Origin: UBA1433 sp964581565
Lineage (GTDB): Bacteria; Bacillota; Clostridia; Eubacteriales; UBA1433
DNA: 64,000 nucleotides
Assembly (NCBI GenBank): GCA_964581565.1
Contig: CAZOOZ010000012.1
Span: 3,634 to 67,633 of the forward strand
Direction: 5' to 3'
Shown here: positions 26,180-33,924 of the stretch, piece by piece
Position numbering within the stretch: the first letter of the stretch is position 1
Layout of the letters: the number at the start of each line of letters is the position of its first letter
The notes under the pieces: model-generated
The model's database searches: none
The model's input: the letters and a program-made list of their open reading frames with translations, nothing else
Told to the model about the DNA's origin: nothing
Made by a program: the position numbers and the translations under genes

Positions 26180-26866
26180 CTATGCAGTCGTATTTGGCTG
26201 ATTGACCCGGATGATGTGAGATAAAGCTTCGATCTCATCTTGCGTATACGGCGTTCGATTTATCCTCTCCGTATCTTTAGGCAAGTAATGCTCGGGTTTT
26301 CTGTATCGGTTCAGCACATATCTTGGCAGAGGAGGAAGTTCTTGTGACATGCACAGCAAATCGTTTCTGCTAAGCTGAGGATATACCGTGGTTCGAACTT
26401 CAAAACTCACCCCGGAAGAAAGCAACAGCCCAATTGTTTCAAGTGTGGGTTCGGCACTGATGCCTTTGCCGCAAATATCGCTGTATTTGGCTTTGGGAGC
26501 CTTGTAGTCAACGGCGTAATAATCGCATGCCTGCTCATCCAGAAGCTGCTTTACCGTTTGAGGAGAGGACCCGTTTGTGTCGAGCTTTATTTTATATCCG
26601 ATACCGCGTATCTCTTGTATAAAAGAAAGCAAATCTGCCTGCAAGGTAGGCTCGCCGCCTGTGATGACGACTCCGTCCAGCAAACCTTGGCGCGATTTAA
26701 GAAACTCTATAATATTATGATTATCCATGATTTTGTGCGTTCCGTCAAGTAATAATCGATTGTGACAATAAAAACAATCAAAATTGCAGCCAGGCACAAA
26801 AACAACAGCGGAAATGAAGCCCGGATAATCGAGGAGAGAATTTTTTATCAACCCAGAAATAATCAT
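26180..26866 (-). CDS. nrdG: Anaerobic ribonucleotide reductase activating protein
   Basis: About 228 residues from the ATG at 26866, which lies four bases after the nrdD stop behind AAGG. A longer frame from 27028 runs inside nrdD and lacks family features. The radical-SAM cluster motif CNFDCFYCH is present, followed by GGEPTLQ and LDTNGS. It generates the glycyl radical on NrdD using S-adenosylmethionine. Confidence 0.92.
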   Translation of the reverse strand: MIISGLIKNSLLDYPGFISAVVFVPGCNFDCFYCHNRLLLDGTHKIMDNHNIIEFLKSRQGLLDGVVITGGEPTLQADLLSFIQEIRGIGYKIKLDTNGSSPQTVKQLLDEQACDYYAVDYKAPKAKYSDICGKGISAEPTLETIGLLLSSGVSFEVRTTVYPQLSRNDLLCMSQELPPLPRYVLNRYRKPEHYLPKDTERINRTPYTQDEIEALSHIIRVNQPNTTA

Positions 26867-26870
26867 TTTT

Positions 26871-28958
26871 CTATGCCTTGAGTACGTACTTTTTACGCTG
26901 TGTGTATTCTTCGCGTTTTCCCGTATTGAAGTTTTGCACGGGACGCAGGTAGCCGACAACACGGCTCCACACTTCCGCAGATTCTCCGCAGGCGGGGCAG
27001 ACTGGATGTTCGCCCGCGATATAACCATGGTTGTTGCATATGGAAAATGTCGGCGTTAGTGAAATATAGGGGAGCTTATAATTTGTGAAGACTTTTTTGA
27101 TCAGCCTTTTTGCAGCTTCTCGCTCTTTGATTTCTTCGCCTAAATACAAATGAAGCACTGTGCCGCCCGTGTAGAGTGACTGGAGTTCATCTTGTAAATC
27201 AAGTGTTTCAAAAATATCATCCGTAAAGCCCACGGGGAGCTGAGATGAATTTGTGTAATAGGGCACATCCTCACCCGCCGTAATGATATCAGCGTATCGT
27301 TCTTTATCTTTTTTTGCAAGACGGTAACTTGTGCCTTCGGCAGGGGTTGCCTCCAGGTTATAGTAATTGCCTGTCTCGTCCTGGATATCTTTGATCACAC
27401 CACGCATATAATTGAGTGTTTCAACGGCGAGAGCCTGCCCTTCGCTGGTGGTGAGGTCGTATTCTTCTCCGAGCAGATTTTGGCACGCTTCATTCATGCC
27501 GATGAGTCCGATCGTATTAAAATGGTTATACCAGTAAGAGCCTGTTTTTTGTTTTACATCTTTTAAATAGTTTGCGGAATACGGATACAAACCTTTGGCT
27601 GTTTGCTCTTCGATTATTTTTCGCTTTATTTCAAGACTGTTTTTGGCTATATTCATTTGCTGCCATAATCTTATAAAGAATTCCGATTTTGTTTTTGACA
27701 AATAAGCAAGGCGCGGCAAATTAATCGTTACGACACCGATTGAGCCCGTCAGCGGATTGGAGCCGAAAAGCCCGCCGCCTCTTTTGCGAAGCTGCGCTGT
27801 ATCTAAGCGAAGCCTGCAGCACATGGAAAGCGCGTCTTCAGGAGAGAGATCGGAATTCACATAATTTGAAAAATACGGAATGCCGTATTTGCATGTGATT
27901 TCCATAAACTTCTCAACTACCGGACTGTTGAAATCAAAATCCTTGGTGATATTGATGGTAGGGATCGGGAAAGTAAAAACTCTGCCTTTGGAGTCCCCTT
28001 CCATCATGACATCGCAGAATGCCATGTTAAACAAATCCATTTCTTTTTGAAAATCGCCATAAGTTTCGGGCATTATTTTGCCGCCTATGATGACATTCTC
28101 ATCTTTCAGCGTACGCGGTACGACAATATCAAATGTCAGGTTAGAAAACGGGCATTGAAAACCTACTCTTGTGGGCACATTTAAGTTGAATATGAATTCC
28201 TGAAGCGCTTGTTTTATGGTTTTATAATCTAAATGGTCGTAACGTATAAATGGTGCGCAGTACGTGTCAAAAGACGACCATGCCTGAGCGCCTGCGCTCT
28301 CTCCTTGTGTTGTAAAGGTAGAATTAGTAATATGACCTAAAAAAGAACGCAGATGTTTCGGCGGTTTTGATTCCACCTTGCCGGGCACGCCTCCGAAACC
28401 ATTCATTAAAATCTGTCTTAAATCCCAGCCGGCGCAGTAAGGACCGAAGAATCCCAGATCGTGGATATGGATTTCTCCGTTTAAGTGCGCGTTTCTGATG
28501 TCTTCCGGATAGATTTCATGCAGCCAGTAATTTTTTGTAAAAGCTTCCCGGATATAATTATTCAATCCGTTGATTGATTTTTGTGTGTTTGCATTTTCAT
28601 TGATCTGCCAATCCATATCGTTGAGATATTCGGTAAACATATTGATCGTTGCACCGATGAGCGCATTGGTTTCGCGTGCCGACCGTCTTTTTTCACGATA
28701 TAAAATATAAGCTTTGGCTGTTTTGGCATGGCCTTTTTCAATCAAGACTTTTTCTACTATATCTTGTATGCCTTCCACTTCGGCAATGCCGTCAGGATAC
28801 GTAAGCTCTGCTATGCGAATGACTTCGTCTCCAAGTTTTTCAGCTGTTTCAAAATCATTTCCGCCCACTGCTGTCGCGGCTTTAAAAATTGCCAGTACGA
28901 TTTTTTCTTTCTTGAATGGTACATAAGAACGATCTCTTTTAATAATTTGATTTAACAT
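26871..28958 (-). CDS. nrdD: Anaerobic ribonucleoside-triphosphate reductase
   Basis: A 695-residue class III reductase. The N-terminal ATP-cone (residues about 4-90, KKEKIVLAIFKAATAVGG) gives allosteric control. Catalytic cysteines lie in the barrel, and the C-terminus has a zinc site (CNNHG...CPACG) and the glycyl-radical loop WSRVVGYLRPV. It makes dNTPs from NTPs without oxygen. Two NrdR-like boxes lie upstream. It forms an operon with nrdG. Confidence 0.95.
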   Translation of the reverse strand: MLNQIIKRDRSYVPFKKEKIVLAIFKAATAVGGNDFETAEKLGDEVIRIAELTYPDGIAEVEGIQDIVEKVLIEKGHAKTAKAYILYREKRRSARETNALIGATINMFTEYLNDMDWQINENANTQKSINGLNNYIREAFTKNYWLHEIYPEDIRNAHLNGEIHIHDLGFFGPYCAGWDLRQILMNGFGGVPGKVESKPPKHLRSFLGHITNSTFTTQGESAGAQAWSSFDTYCAPFIRYDHLDYKTIKQALQEFIFNLNVPTRVGFQCPFSNLTFDIVVPRTLKDENVIIGGKIMPETYGDFQKEMDLFNMAFCDVMMEGDSKGRVFTFPIPTINITKDFDFNSPVVEKFMEITCKYGIPYFSNYVNSDLSPEDALSMCCRLRLDTAQLRKRGGGLFGSNPLTGSIGVVTINLPRLAYLSKTKSEFFIRLWQQMNIAKNSLEIKRKIIEEQTAKGLYPYSANYLKDVKQKTGSYWYNHFNTIGLIGMNEACQNLLGEEYDLTTSEGQALAVETLNYMRGVIKDIQDETGNYYNLEATPAEGTSYRLAKKDKERYADIITAGEDVPYYTNSSQLPVGFTDDIFETLDLQDELQSLYTGGTVLHLYLGEEIKEREAAKRLIKKVFTNYKLPYISLTPTFSICNNHGYIAGEHPVCPACGESAEVWSRVVGYLRPVQNFNTGKREEYTQRKKYVLKA

Positions 28959-29007
28959 AATACTTTGCCTGCCTTATTTATTAATTTTAAAATAGAGTTC
29001 CTTAAAA

Positions 29008-29054
29008 ACACAATATATGGGTATATGTTTACGAATTACCACAATATATATTAT
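29008..29054 (-). promoter_or_regulatory. Pair of NrdR-box-like sites upstream of nrdD
   Basis: ACACAATATATGGGT at 29008 and CCACAATATATATTA at 29039 match the NrdR consensus half ACACAATATAT. The offset between them is 31 bp, three DNA turns, as expected of paired NrdR boxes. NrdR represses nrd genes when dATP is high. Confidence 0.6.
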
Positions 29055-29179
29055 AAATTTGTGAGAGGAGAATGTCAATACAGAATTGAAATCGTTAAAA
29101 AAATATTTTATAATATTCATAAATATTGCGTGAGGCAGCTTGATTTGCTGAGCGGCAATAAACAAAGGAGAAAAATAAA

Positions 29180-29671
29180 ATGAAAAAAAGTGTATCGAAT
29201 TTTAAATCAGCGATTCAACCAATGCCGAAAACATTGGTATCTTGTAGAGGCCTGGACGGGCAAGAAAATGTGCTTGCGGTAGGATACTGCGGAAATTGCA
29301 GCTTTGATCCTCCGATGGTGATGGTGGGCATTGTTCCGAGCAGGTATTCTTATGAAATGATTAAAAAGAGCGGCTGCTTCGTAGTCAATCTCACAGATAA
29401 AAAAAACAAGGCTCTTTTTGATTATATGGGAAGCCACAGTAAAAGGGATGTTGATAAAATCAAAACGATGGATGTTCGCCTGCAAGACGGCACGAAAGTA
29501 GCTGCGCCGATCTTGCTCGATTGCCCCGTCAATATCGAGTGCACAATCGTTGACAGCATTATGACAGGTTCCCATGAGATGTTTATCGGGAAAATCGAAT
29601 ATGTGCATGCCAATACTGATCTTTTGGATGAAAAAGGCAATCTCATATTCTCTAAGATAGATTTTATGTAA
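29180..29671 (+). CDS. Flavin reductase-like FMN-binding protein
   Basis: A 163-residue split-barrel protein of the flavin-reductase/FlaRed family, with VGYCGNCSFDPPMVMVGI and SGCFVVNL as FMN-pocket strands. It would bind FMN and reduce it or act with an oxidoreductase partner; none is next to it. AAAGGAG precedes the start. Ends with a hairpin terminator. Confidence 0.85.
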   Translation: MKKSVSNFKSAIQPMPKTLVSCRGLDGQENVLAVGYCGNCSFDPPMVMVGIVPSRYSYEMIKKSGCFVVNLTDKKNKALFDYMGSHSKRDVDKIKTMDVRLQDGTKVAAPILLDCPVNIECTIVDSIMTGSHEMFIGKIEYVHANTDLLDEKGNLIFSKIDFM

Positions 29672-29701
29672 TAAGATAAAGTTGCTTCTCGATAAAAACA
29701 G

Positions 29702-29727
29702 GCAAACGAGGAAACTTCCTCGTTTGC
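29702..29727 (+). terminator. Terminator after flavin reductase gene
   Basis: GCAAACGAGGA and TCCTCGTTTGC arms with a short loop. There is little T-run, so it may act for the convergent DUF4405 gene as well. Confidence 0.65.
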
Positions 29728-29770
29728 TGCTTTAAGCAGGACAAATTTACTTTAAGGATTTTTTTGGGCA

Positions 29771-30898
29771 TTATTTTTTCTTCCTGGGGATTTTGACAAG
29801 GTAATGTGTGCCGCCTACATATAGACCCATAATAGAAATATAATCCAGTGCATTTTCTGCCGGAAGGTTTGCAGCGGCTGTGGGAATAAACTCAACTGCA
29901 TTATCATCTTGTACTGTGTCCGTGTTATCTTCATTTTCTTGTTCGCTTCTGTCTGTGCTTTCTTCCTGCGATCTGCGTTTTCCGTTTTGATGAGAAGCTC
30001 CTTCGTCTGAATTGTTTTCCTCGCTGTCTGCATGTTCGTCTGCGGTGTCCTCTTCGGCGGAAGGTGTATCGGTGGTTGAAGAATCGCCGTAAAGTGCGTA
30101 ATAATCGGCAGTGGCCTCTTGTGCTTGCGCTGTTCCTTTGGAACATTGAGGACTGCTGAGAGGGCAATGTTTCGGACACGCTGTGCAATATAGGCTAGAA
30201 AGGTATTCTTCAAGGGTGATATTCTCGTCTGTAGCAGCAACGCTGTTAGCCGTGACTGTATCGGAGGCGTTATCAGTCGAAGTGCCTACCATAATATCCT
30301 CACTGTCGGAAGCGGTGTTCAAAGATGTATCTATGGCGCTGAGCGGCTCGGTTACGGTAGCAAATACATTTTGACTGTAGGAGCTTTGAACGCCTAAAAG
30401 CATGATTGCGACAGCGACGATGCGAGAGAGCGCGGTGCGCAGGCGGCTTGCATTTTTTAAATGAAGCTTATTTTTGATGATGCTCATAACGCAAGGCCAA
30501 TGAAGGCCGATATGAACCGATACCAGTATCAAACCAATGGTTGCACTGCTGTGATGAATTGCGCTGATAAGTAAAGGATCCGATACGGCAAAGGCAGAAG
30601 CAAACAATTCTTGTGAAATTAAAATGCCTGTTCCCACAACAATAAGGAAATCTATGAAAAGCAGGATATCTAATAAGAGCATGCTTTTTGAGTATGCAGA
30701 TAATTTTTTAAATTTTGCAGTGAGATGAGCTGCTATTTTTATGTTCATGAATTTATGGATTATAAACAGCGAAAATACGCCAAGGCCAAGTATTTCATGC
30801 CAAAGCATACCCGTAAAGGTTATTTTCATTAAAACGATCAATACCATTGTCATGATTATATCTAAAATAATTTTATAAAAATTCTTATTCTTCTTCAT
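29771..30898 (-). CDS. DUF4405 membrane protein with acidic, cysteine-bearing tail
   Basis: A 375-residue protein. Four to five hydrophobic helices in the first 190 residues with spaced His residues (helix starts GMLWHEILG, SAIHHSSATIG, VHIGLHWPC) look like a cytochrome-b-like heme core of the DUF4405 type. The outside tail carries CTACPKHCPLSSPQC, a compact four-cysteine motif able to bind iron-sulphur or metal. A long Asp/Glu/Ser-rich region follows. Likely an electron-transfer membrane protein; partner unknown. Terminator-like hairpins follow at 29702-29727. Confidence 0.78.
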   Translation of the reverse strand: MKKNKNFYKIILDIIMTMVLIVLMKITFTGMLWHEILGLGVFSLFIIHKFMNIKIAAHLTAKFKKLSAYSKSMLLLDILLFIDFLIVVGTGILISQELFASAFAVSDPLLISAIHHSSATIGLILVSVHIGLHWPCVMSIIKNKLHLKNASRLRTALSRIVAVAIMLLGVQSSYSQNVFATVTEPLSAIDTSLNTASDSEDIMVGTSTDNASDTVTANSVAATDENITLEEYLSSLYCTACPKHCPLSSPQCSKGTAQAQEATADYYALYGDSSTTDTPSAEEDTADEHADSEENNSDEGASHQNGKRRSQEESTDRSEQENEDNTDTVQDDNAVEFIPTAAANLPAENALDYISIMGLYVGGTHYLVKIPRKKK

Positions 30899-31184
30899 TA
30901 TATCAACTCCGCTTTTTGTAAGTTTGATATAAATATAAAAATAAATTGTGAAGAATGTATGGCAAGAAAATGAAGTTTTTGTTGTCTTTTAAGAGTTGTA
31001 AAAGAGAAAAATTACATATACGCTTTGTTTGCAGATATGAATTTTATTTATTTTGCTTTAAAAATATTATAGTATTTGTATTTGCCGATTTATTTGTTTG
31101 AAAAATAGTTTATTTCATACATTTCTTGGAATAATTTGACTGCATTGTCTGTTCATTTTCTGCGAGGTGCTGTTTTGTAAGAGA
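30899..31184. other. Intergenic stretch upstream of the ECF leader
   Basis: This AT-rich region separates the DUF4405 gene from the ECF transporter transcript. I see no gene or repeat in it; promoter and leader elements start at 31185. Confidence 0.5.
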
Positions 31185-31213
31185 TTGACAATAAATTGAA
31201 TTTATAATAAAAT
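31185..31213 (+). promoter_or_regulatory. Promoter of the ECF S-component transcript
   Basis: TTGACA (31185-31190), 17 bases, TAAAAT (31208-31213). The start of transcription would be about 31220, which is the first base of the leader. Confidence 0.65.
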
Positions 31214-31219
31214 GAACTC

Positions 31220-31335
31220 GCCATGAAGGCACTATCTGTCAGAAGACAGAAAAAAGCTAAAAGTGATGAGTATTATGTAATAAAGTCATGAAGACGGTGT
31301 TTCAGATGAATTTGAAGCCTCTTCATGATTTTTTT
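31220..31335 (+). promoter_or_regulatory. Attenuator-type leader of the ECF S-component gene
   Basis: A strong intrinsic terminator, TCATGAAGA (31286-31294) with TCTTCATGA (31320-31328) then seven T, lies just before the gene. CATGAAG also occurs at 31222-31228 and can pair with the same CTTCATG, so a competing antiterminator is possible. A hairpin, CTGTC/GACAG (31236-31249), lies between. This layout is that of a riboswitch or attenuator. I could not match it to a known class. Confidence 0.65.
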
Positions 31336-31355
31336 GTTAAGGAGGAGAAAAAAGT

Positions 31356-31883
31356 ATGTCTAAAACGAAAAAGCTGGTTTATGCGGCACTATGTGTCGCT
31401 CTTGGAGTGGTGCTTCCGATCGCGTTTCATTCTATACCGAATGCGGGGAGTATCTTTTTGCCGATGCACATCCCGGTGTTGCTTTGCGGACTCATCTGCG
31501 GCTGGCCTCTCGGGCTTGCCTGCGGCATCATGACACCGCTGCTTTCAAGCTTCATTACCGGTATGCCGCCGATGGCTTATGTGCCGAGTATGCTTTGTGA
31601 ACTTGCCGTGTATGGGTTTATAGCAGGACTTTTGATACAAATTATCCGTACAAAAAAACCAATTGTAAATATTTATGTTTCATTGATCATCGCAATGATC
31701 GCCGGAAGGATTGTCTACGGGGCGCTCAATGCGGTTATTTTCAGAGCTGGGGATTATTCTATGTCGATTTGGCTTACGAGTGCATTTGTGACAGCGCTCC
31801 CGGGCATTATCATACAGCTGGCTGTTATACCTATACTCGTTTATGCTTTGCAGAGGGCAAAACTTATTGAAAAAGTAGCCTGA
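31356..31883 (+). CDS. ECF transporter substrate-binding (S) component
   Basis: A 175-residue protein with five to six membrane helices and the S-component block LPMHIPVLLCGLICGWPLGLACGIMTPLLSSFITGMPP. It recognises a vitamin or related small molecule for an energy-coupling factor transporter; the AAT module is not here. GGAGGAG precedes the ATG. The substrate cannot be told. It is controlled by the attenuator-like leader. Confidence 0.85.
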   Translation: MSKTKKLVYAALCVALGVVLPIAFHSIPNAGSIFLPMHIPVLLCGLICGWPLGLACGIMTPLLSSFITGMPPMAYVPSMLCELAVYGFIAGLLIQIIRTKKPIVNIYVSLIIAMIAGRIVYGALNAVIFRAGDYSMSIWLTSAFVTALPGIIIQLAVIPILVYALQRAKLIEKVA

Positions 31884-31913
31884 TTTTTTAAAATACATCT
31901 CTCAATGCTATTT

Positions 31914-31942
31914 AGAGGAATACGTAATGTATTCCTCTTTTA
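31914..31942 (+). terminator. Terminator after ECF S-component gene
   Basis: AGAGGAATAC and GTATTCCTCT around GTAAT, followed by TTTATTT. Confidence 0.85.
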
Positions 31943-32041
31943 TTTGCAAAGCTGTGATACATATGTATTTTTTAAATCCGAATGATTTTTACTATTTTAA
32001 GAAATAATAAAAGATAAAATATTAAACAATCGGAGAAAAGT

Positions 32042-33379
32042 TTGAACAATAAAGAAAAAGGGCTGTCTGCATGGCAGCTTACGATGATGGCGCTTGGAAC
32101 GGTAATAGGAGGATCATTTTTCTTAGGTTCATCTGTCGCCATTGCCGCGGCGGGTCCGTCCATATTGATATCTTATATTTTGGGGGGAGCACTTGTATAC
32201 CTCATTTTGTTTGCGCTTTCAGAGATGACGGTAGCCAGCCCGAAAGTGGGATCCTTTTGCGCTTTTGCAACGCGGGAATTTGGCCAGGGAGCAGGGTTTG
32301 TTGTAGGCTGGGTCTATTGGACAGGTATGATTTTAGCCATGTCGAGTGAAGCAACTGCAATATCGATTTTATTGAGAGCATGGTTTCCTGATCTTTCCAT
32401 TTCTTTACTTTCCAGCATTATCATTGCCGTAGTCACTCTTCTCAATTTATTTGGTGCGGACAGATTAAGCAAAATTGAAAGTGCGCTTGCGGCTATTAAA
32501 ATATGTACGATCATATTTTTTATCATCCTGGCACTGTTACTTATTTTTGGACTTCTTCACGGCGAGCCTGTCGGTTTTGGAGAGCTGACCAAAGAGCCGT
32601 TTATGGCCTCGGGCATTAAAGGCATTGCCGGAAGCATGCTCATTGTGATGTTTTCATATGCCGGGTTTGAAATTATAGGCCTGGCCGCTTCGGAATCGCA
32701 TGATCCGGTGCGCACAATTCCCAAAGCTATTTTAGCGACTGTGATTATACTTGTAGGACTTTATATTATCTATATTGCCGTATTGCTGCCGCTGATTCCC
32801 ACGAGTGAATTGAATGAAAATATCAGTCCGATTGTAGCCGCGTTAAAAAGATGGGGCGTGAATTGGGCGGGCACAGTTATCAATATCGTGCTTATATCGG
32901 CAATCTTTTCAACTATGCTTGCCAGTGTATTCGGTCTGGGCAGAATGGTGCGCTCTCTTTCGTATCAAAAATGCACGCCTAAAATTCTTTATGATAAAAC
33001 AGATGTACCTTATAGGGGGATTCTATTTTCCGGGCTCGGTATGCTTGCAGGGCTTGGAGTGGGGCTGCTTTTTCCGAGAGTGTATTTATTTTTGATCAGT
33101 TCCGGCGGATTTGCTTTACTGTTCACGTATGTGGTTATTATCATCACGCACATACATTTTCGCAAAAAAAACGGGTGCCCGCCGGAAGGAAAATGCCAAA
33201 TGCCCGGTTATCCCTATACATCTATCATCGCTTTATTCAGCCTTATTGCCATTATAATCAGTATGCCTTTTATTTCGGGTCAGGCAGCGGGGTTATTATC
33301 GGGGATCATTATCATTATCACCTATTGTATTATATATTTTGTAAGAAAGAAAATAATAAAGCTAAATGACAAAATATGA
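32042..33379 (+). CDS. APC-family amino acid permease
   Basis: A 445-residue protein with twelve hydrophobic helices. The N-terminal motif MALGTVIGGSFFLGS and helix 6 MLIVMFSYAGFEIIGLAASES are the substrate-binding unwound helices of the APC superfamily. It starts with TTG after GGAGAAAAG. It moves amino acids or polyamines with ions; the substrate is not clear. It ends just before the promoter of the second c-di-GMP riboswitch. Confidence 0.85.
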   Translation: MNNKEKGLSAWQLTMMALGTVIGGSFFLGSSVAIAAAGPSILISYILGGALVYLILFALSEMTVASPKVGSFCAFATREFGQGAGFVVGWVYWTGMILAMSSEATAISILLRAWFPDLSISLLSSIIIAVVTLLNLFGADRLSKIESALAAIKICTIIFFIILALLLIFGLLHGEPVGFGELTKEPFMASGIKGIAGSMLIVMFSYAGFEIIGLAASESHDPVRTIPKAILATVIILVGLYIIYIAVLLPLIPTSELNENISPIVAALKRWGVNWAGTVINIVLISAIFSTMLASVFGLGRMVRSLSYQKCTPKILYDKTDVPYRGILFSGLGMLAGLGVGLLFPRVYLFLISSGGFALLFTYVVIIITHIHFRKKNGCPPEGKCQMPGYPYTSIIALFSLIAIIISMPFISGQAAGLLSGIIIIITYCIIYFVRKKIIKLNDKI

Positions 33380-33400
33380 CAATTTTTTTATTGCTTTTAC

Positions 33401-33429
33401 TTGACAAAACAAACACATTTTGATACATT
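33401..33429 (+). promoter_or_regulatory. Promoter of the second c-di-GMP riboswitch
   Basis: TTGACA (33401-33406), 17 bases, TACATT (33424-33429). It gives the riboswitch its own transcription start near 33436. Confidence 0.5.
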
Positions 33430-33454
33430 TTATATAATCATAAAAAAGAATTTT

Positions 33455-33554
33455 AAAACTTCAGCGAGAATAGCAAAGCAGCCGAAAGACTGTGACGCAA
33501 AACTAAAGGGCCTACTAGTATTACTAATGGCAGCCAGTTTCCGAAAGGAGTTTT
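33455..33554 (+). promoter_or_regulatory. Cyclic di-GMP-I riboswitch 2 (GEMM)
   Basis: It has GCAAAGCAGCCGAAAG, TGACGCAAAACTAAAGGGCC at the core (33492-33511) and GGCAGCCAG before the 3' side. The closing helix is extended by AAAACTTC (33455-33462) with GGAGTTTT (33547-33554) and is followed by a T-run, the same layout as riboswitch 1. The next plus-strand gene is the RsgI-like one 370 bases downstream. Confidence 0.88.
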
Positions 33555-33606
33555 TTTGTGTTTTAAAATCTCTGCAAATTATGATTATATACGTATCCTT
33601 AGAAAA

Positions 33607-33707
33607 ATGAATTATCACGTTGTCTTATCAGTGTGCGGAAGCAGATCTCCCTCGAGCAAAACTTTTCTGCTTCCGCCGATTAAGGCAATCACCTTCAAAT
33701 AATTCAT
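33607..33707. repeat. Nested 101-bp inverted repeat
   Basis: Outer arms ATGAATTAT (33607-33615) and ATAATTCAT (33699-33707) are perfect. Inner arms GCGGAAGCAG (33635-33644) and CTGCTTCCGC (33667-33676) share the same centre. The bases between are partly complementary. It could be a long RNA hairpin or a small mobile remnant; no T-run follows. Confidence 0.5.
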
Positions 33708-33718
33708 GAAATTACGAG

Positions 33719-33750
33719 CAGCTGAAAACATAAGCTGCGTTTTTGATATA
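33719..33750 (+). terminator. Possible terminator in the RsgI-like gene leader
   Basis: GCAGCT and AGCTGC around about nine bases, then GTTTTT. If active it would stop the riboswitch transcript before the RsgI-like gene. Confidence 0.45.
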
Positions 33751-33819
33751 AATTTGGCCTAAAGTTTACTAAGCAATTCCCTGATAATGAAATGATCTTA
33801 TACAAATTGTCTGGTCGGG

Positions 33820-33913
33820 GCGAAGGCATGCGGTATCCCGTCGCTGCATTATTTAAAAATATTATTTGCCTTCGCTTCGTCAAACGACAAAAAAATGAAA
33901 AAAGGCGAAGGAG
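33820..33913 (+). promoter_or_regulatory. Competing hairpins covering the ribosome site of the RsgI-like gene
   Basis: GCGAAGGCA (33820-33828) pairs perfectly with TGCCTTCGC (33867-33875). The CCTTCGC in that right arm can also pair with GCGAAGG at 33905-33911, which is part of the ribosome site AAGGAG. The two pairings exclude each other, so translation could be switched. Confidence 0.5.
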
Positions 33914-33924
33914 ATATAAAGGCG

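Noticed and set aside
31220..31335. Known riboswitch classes (preQ1, THF, TPP, cobalamin, ZTP) for the ECF leader
   Set aside because: None of their conserved core motifs is present. It is left as an unassigned leader.
33607..33705. 32-codon plus-strand frame inside the nested inverted repeat
   Set aside because: It has no ribosome site and coincides with the arms of the repeat, so the open frame is likely chance.
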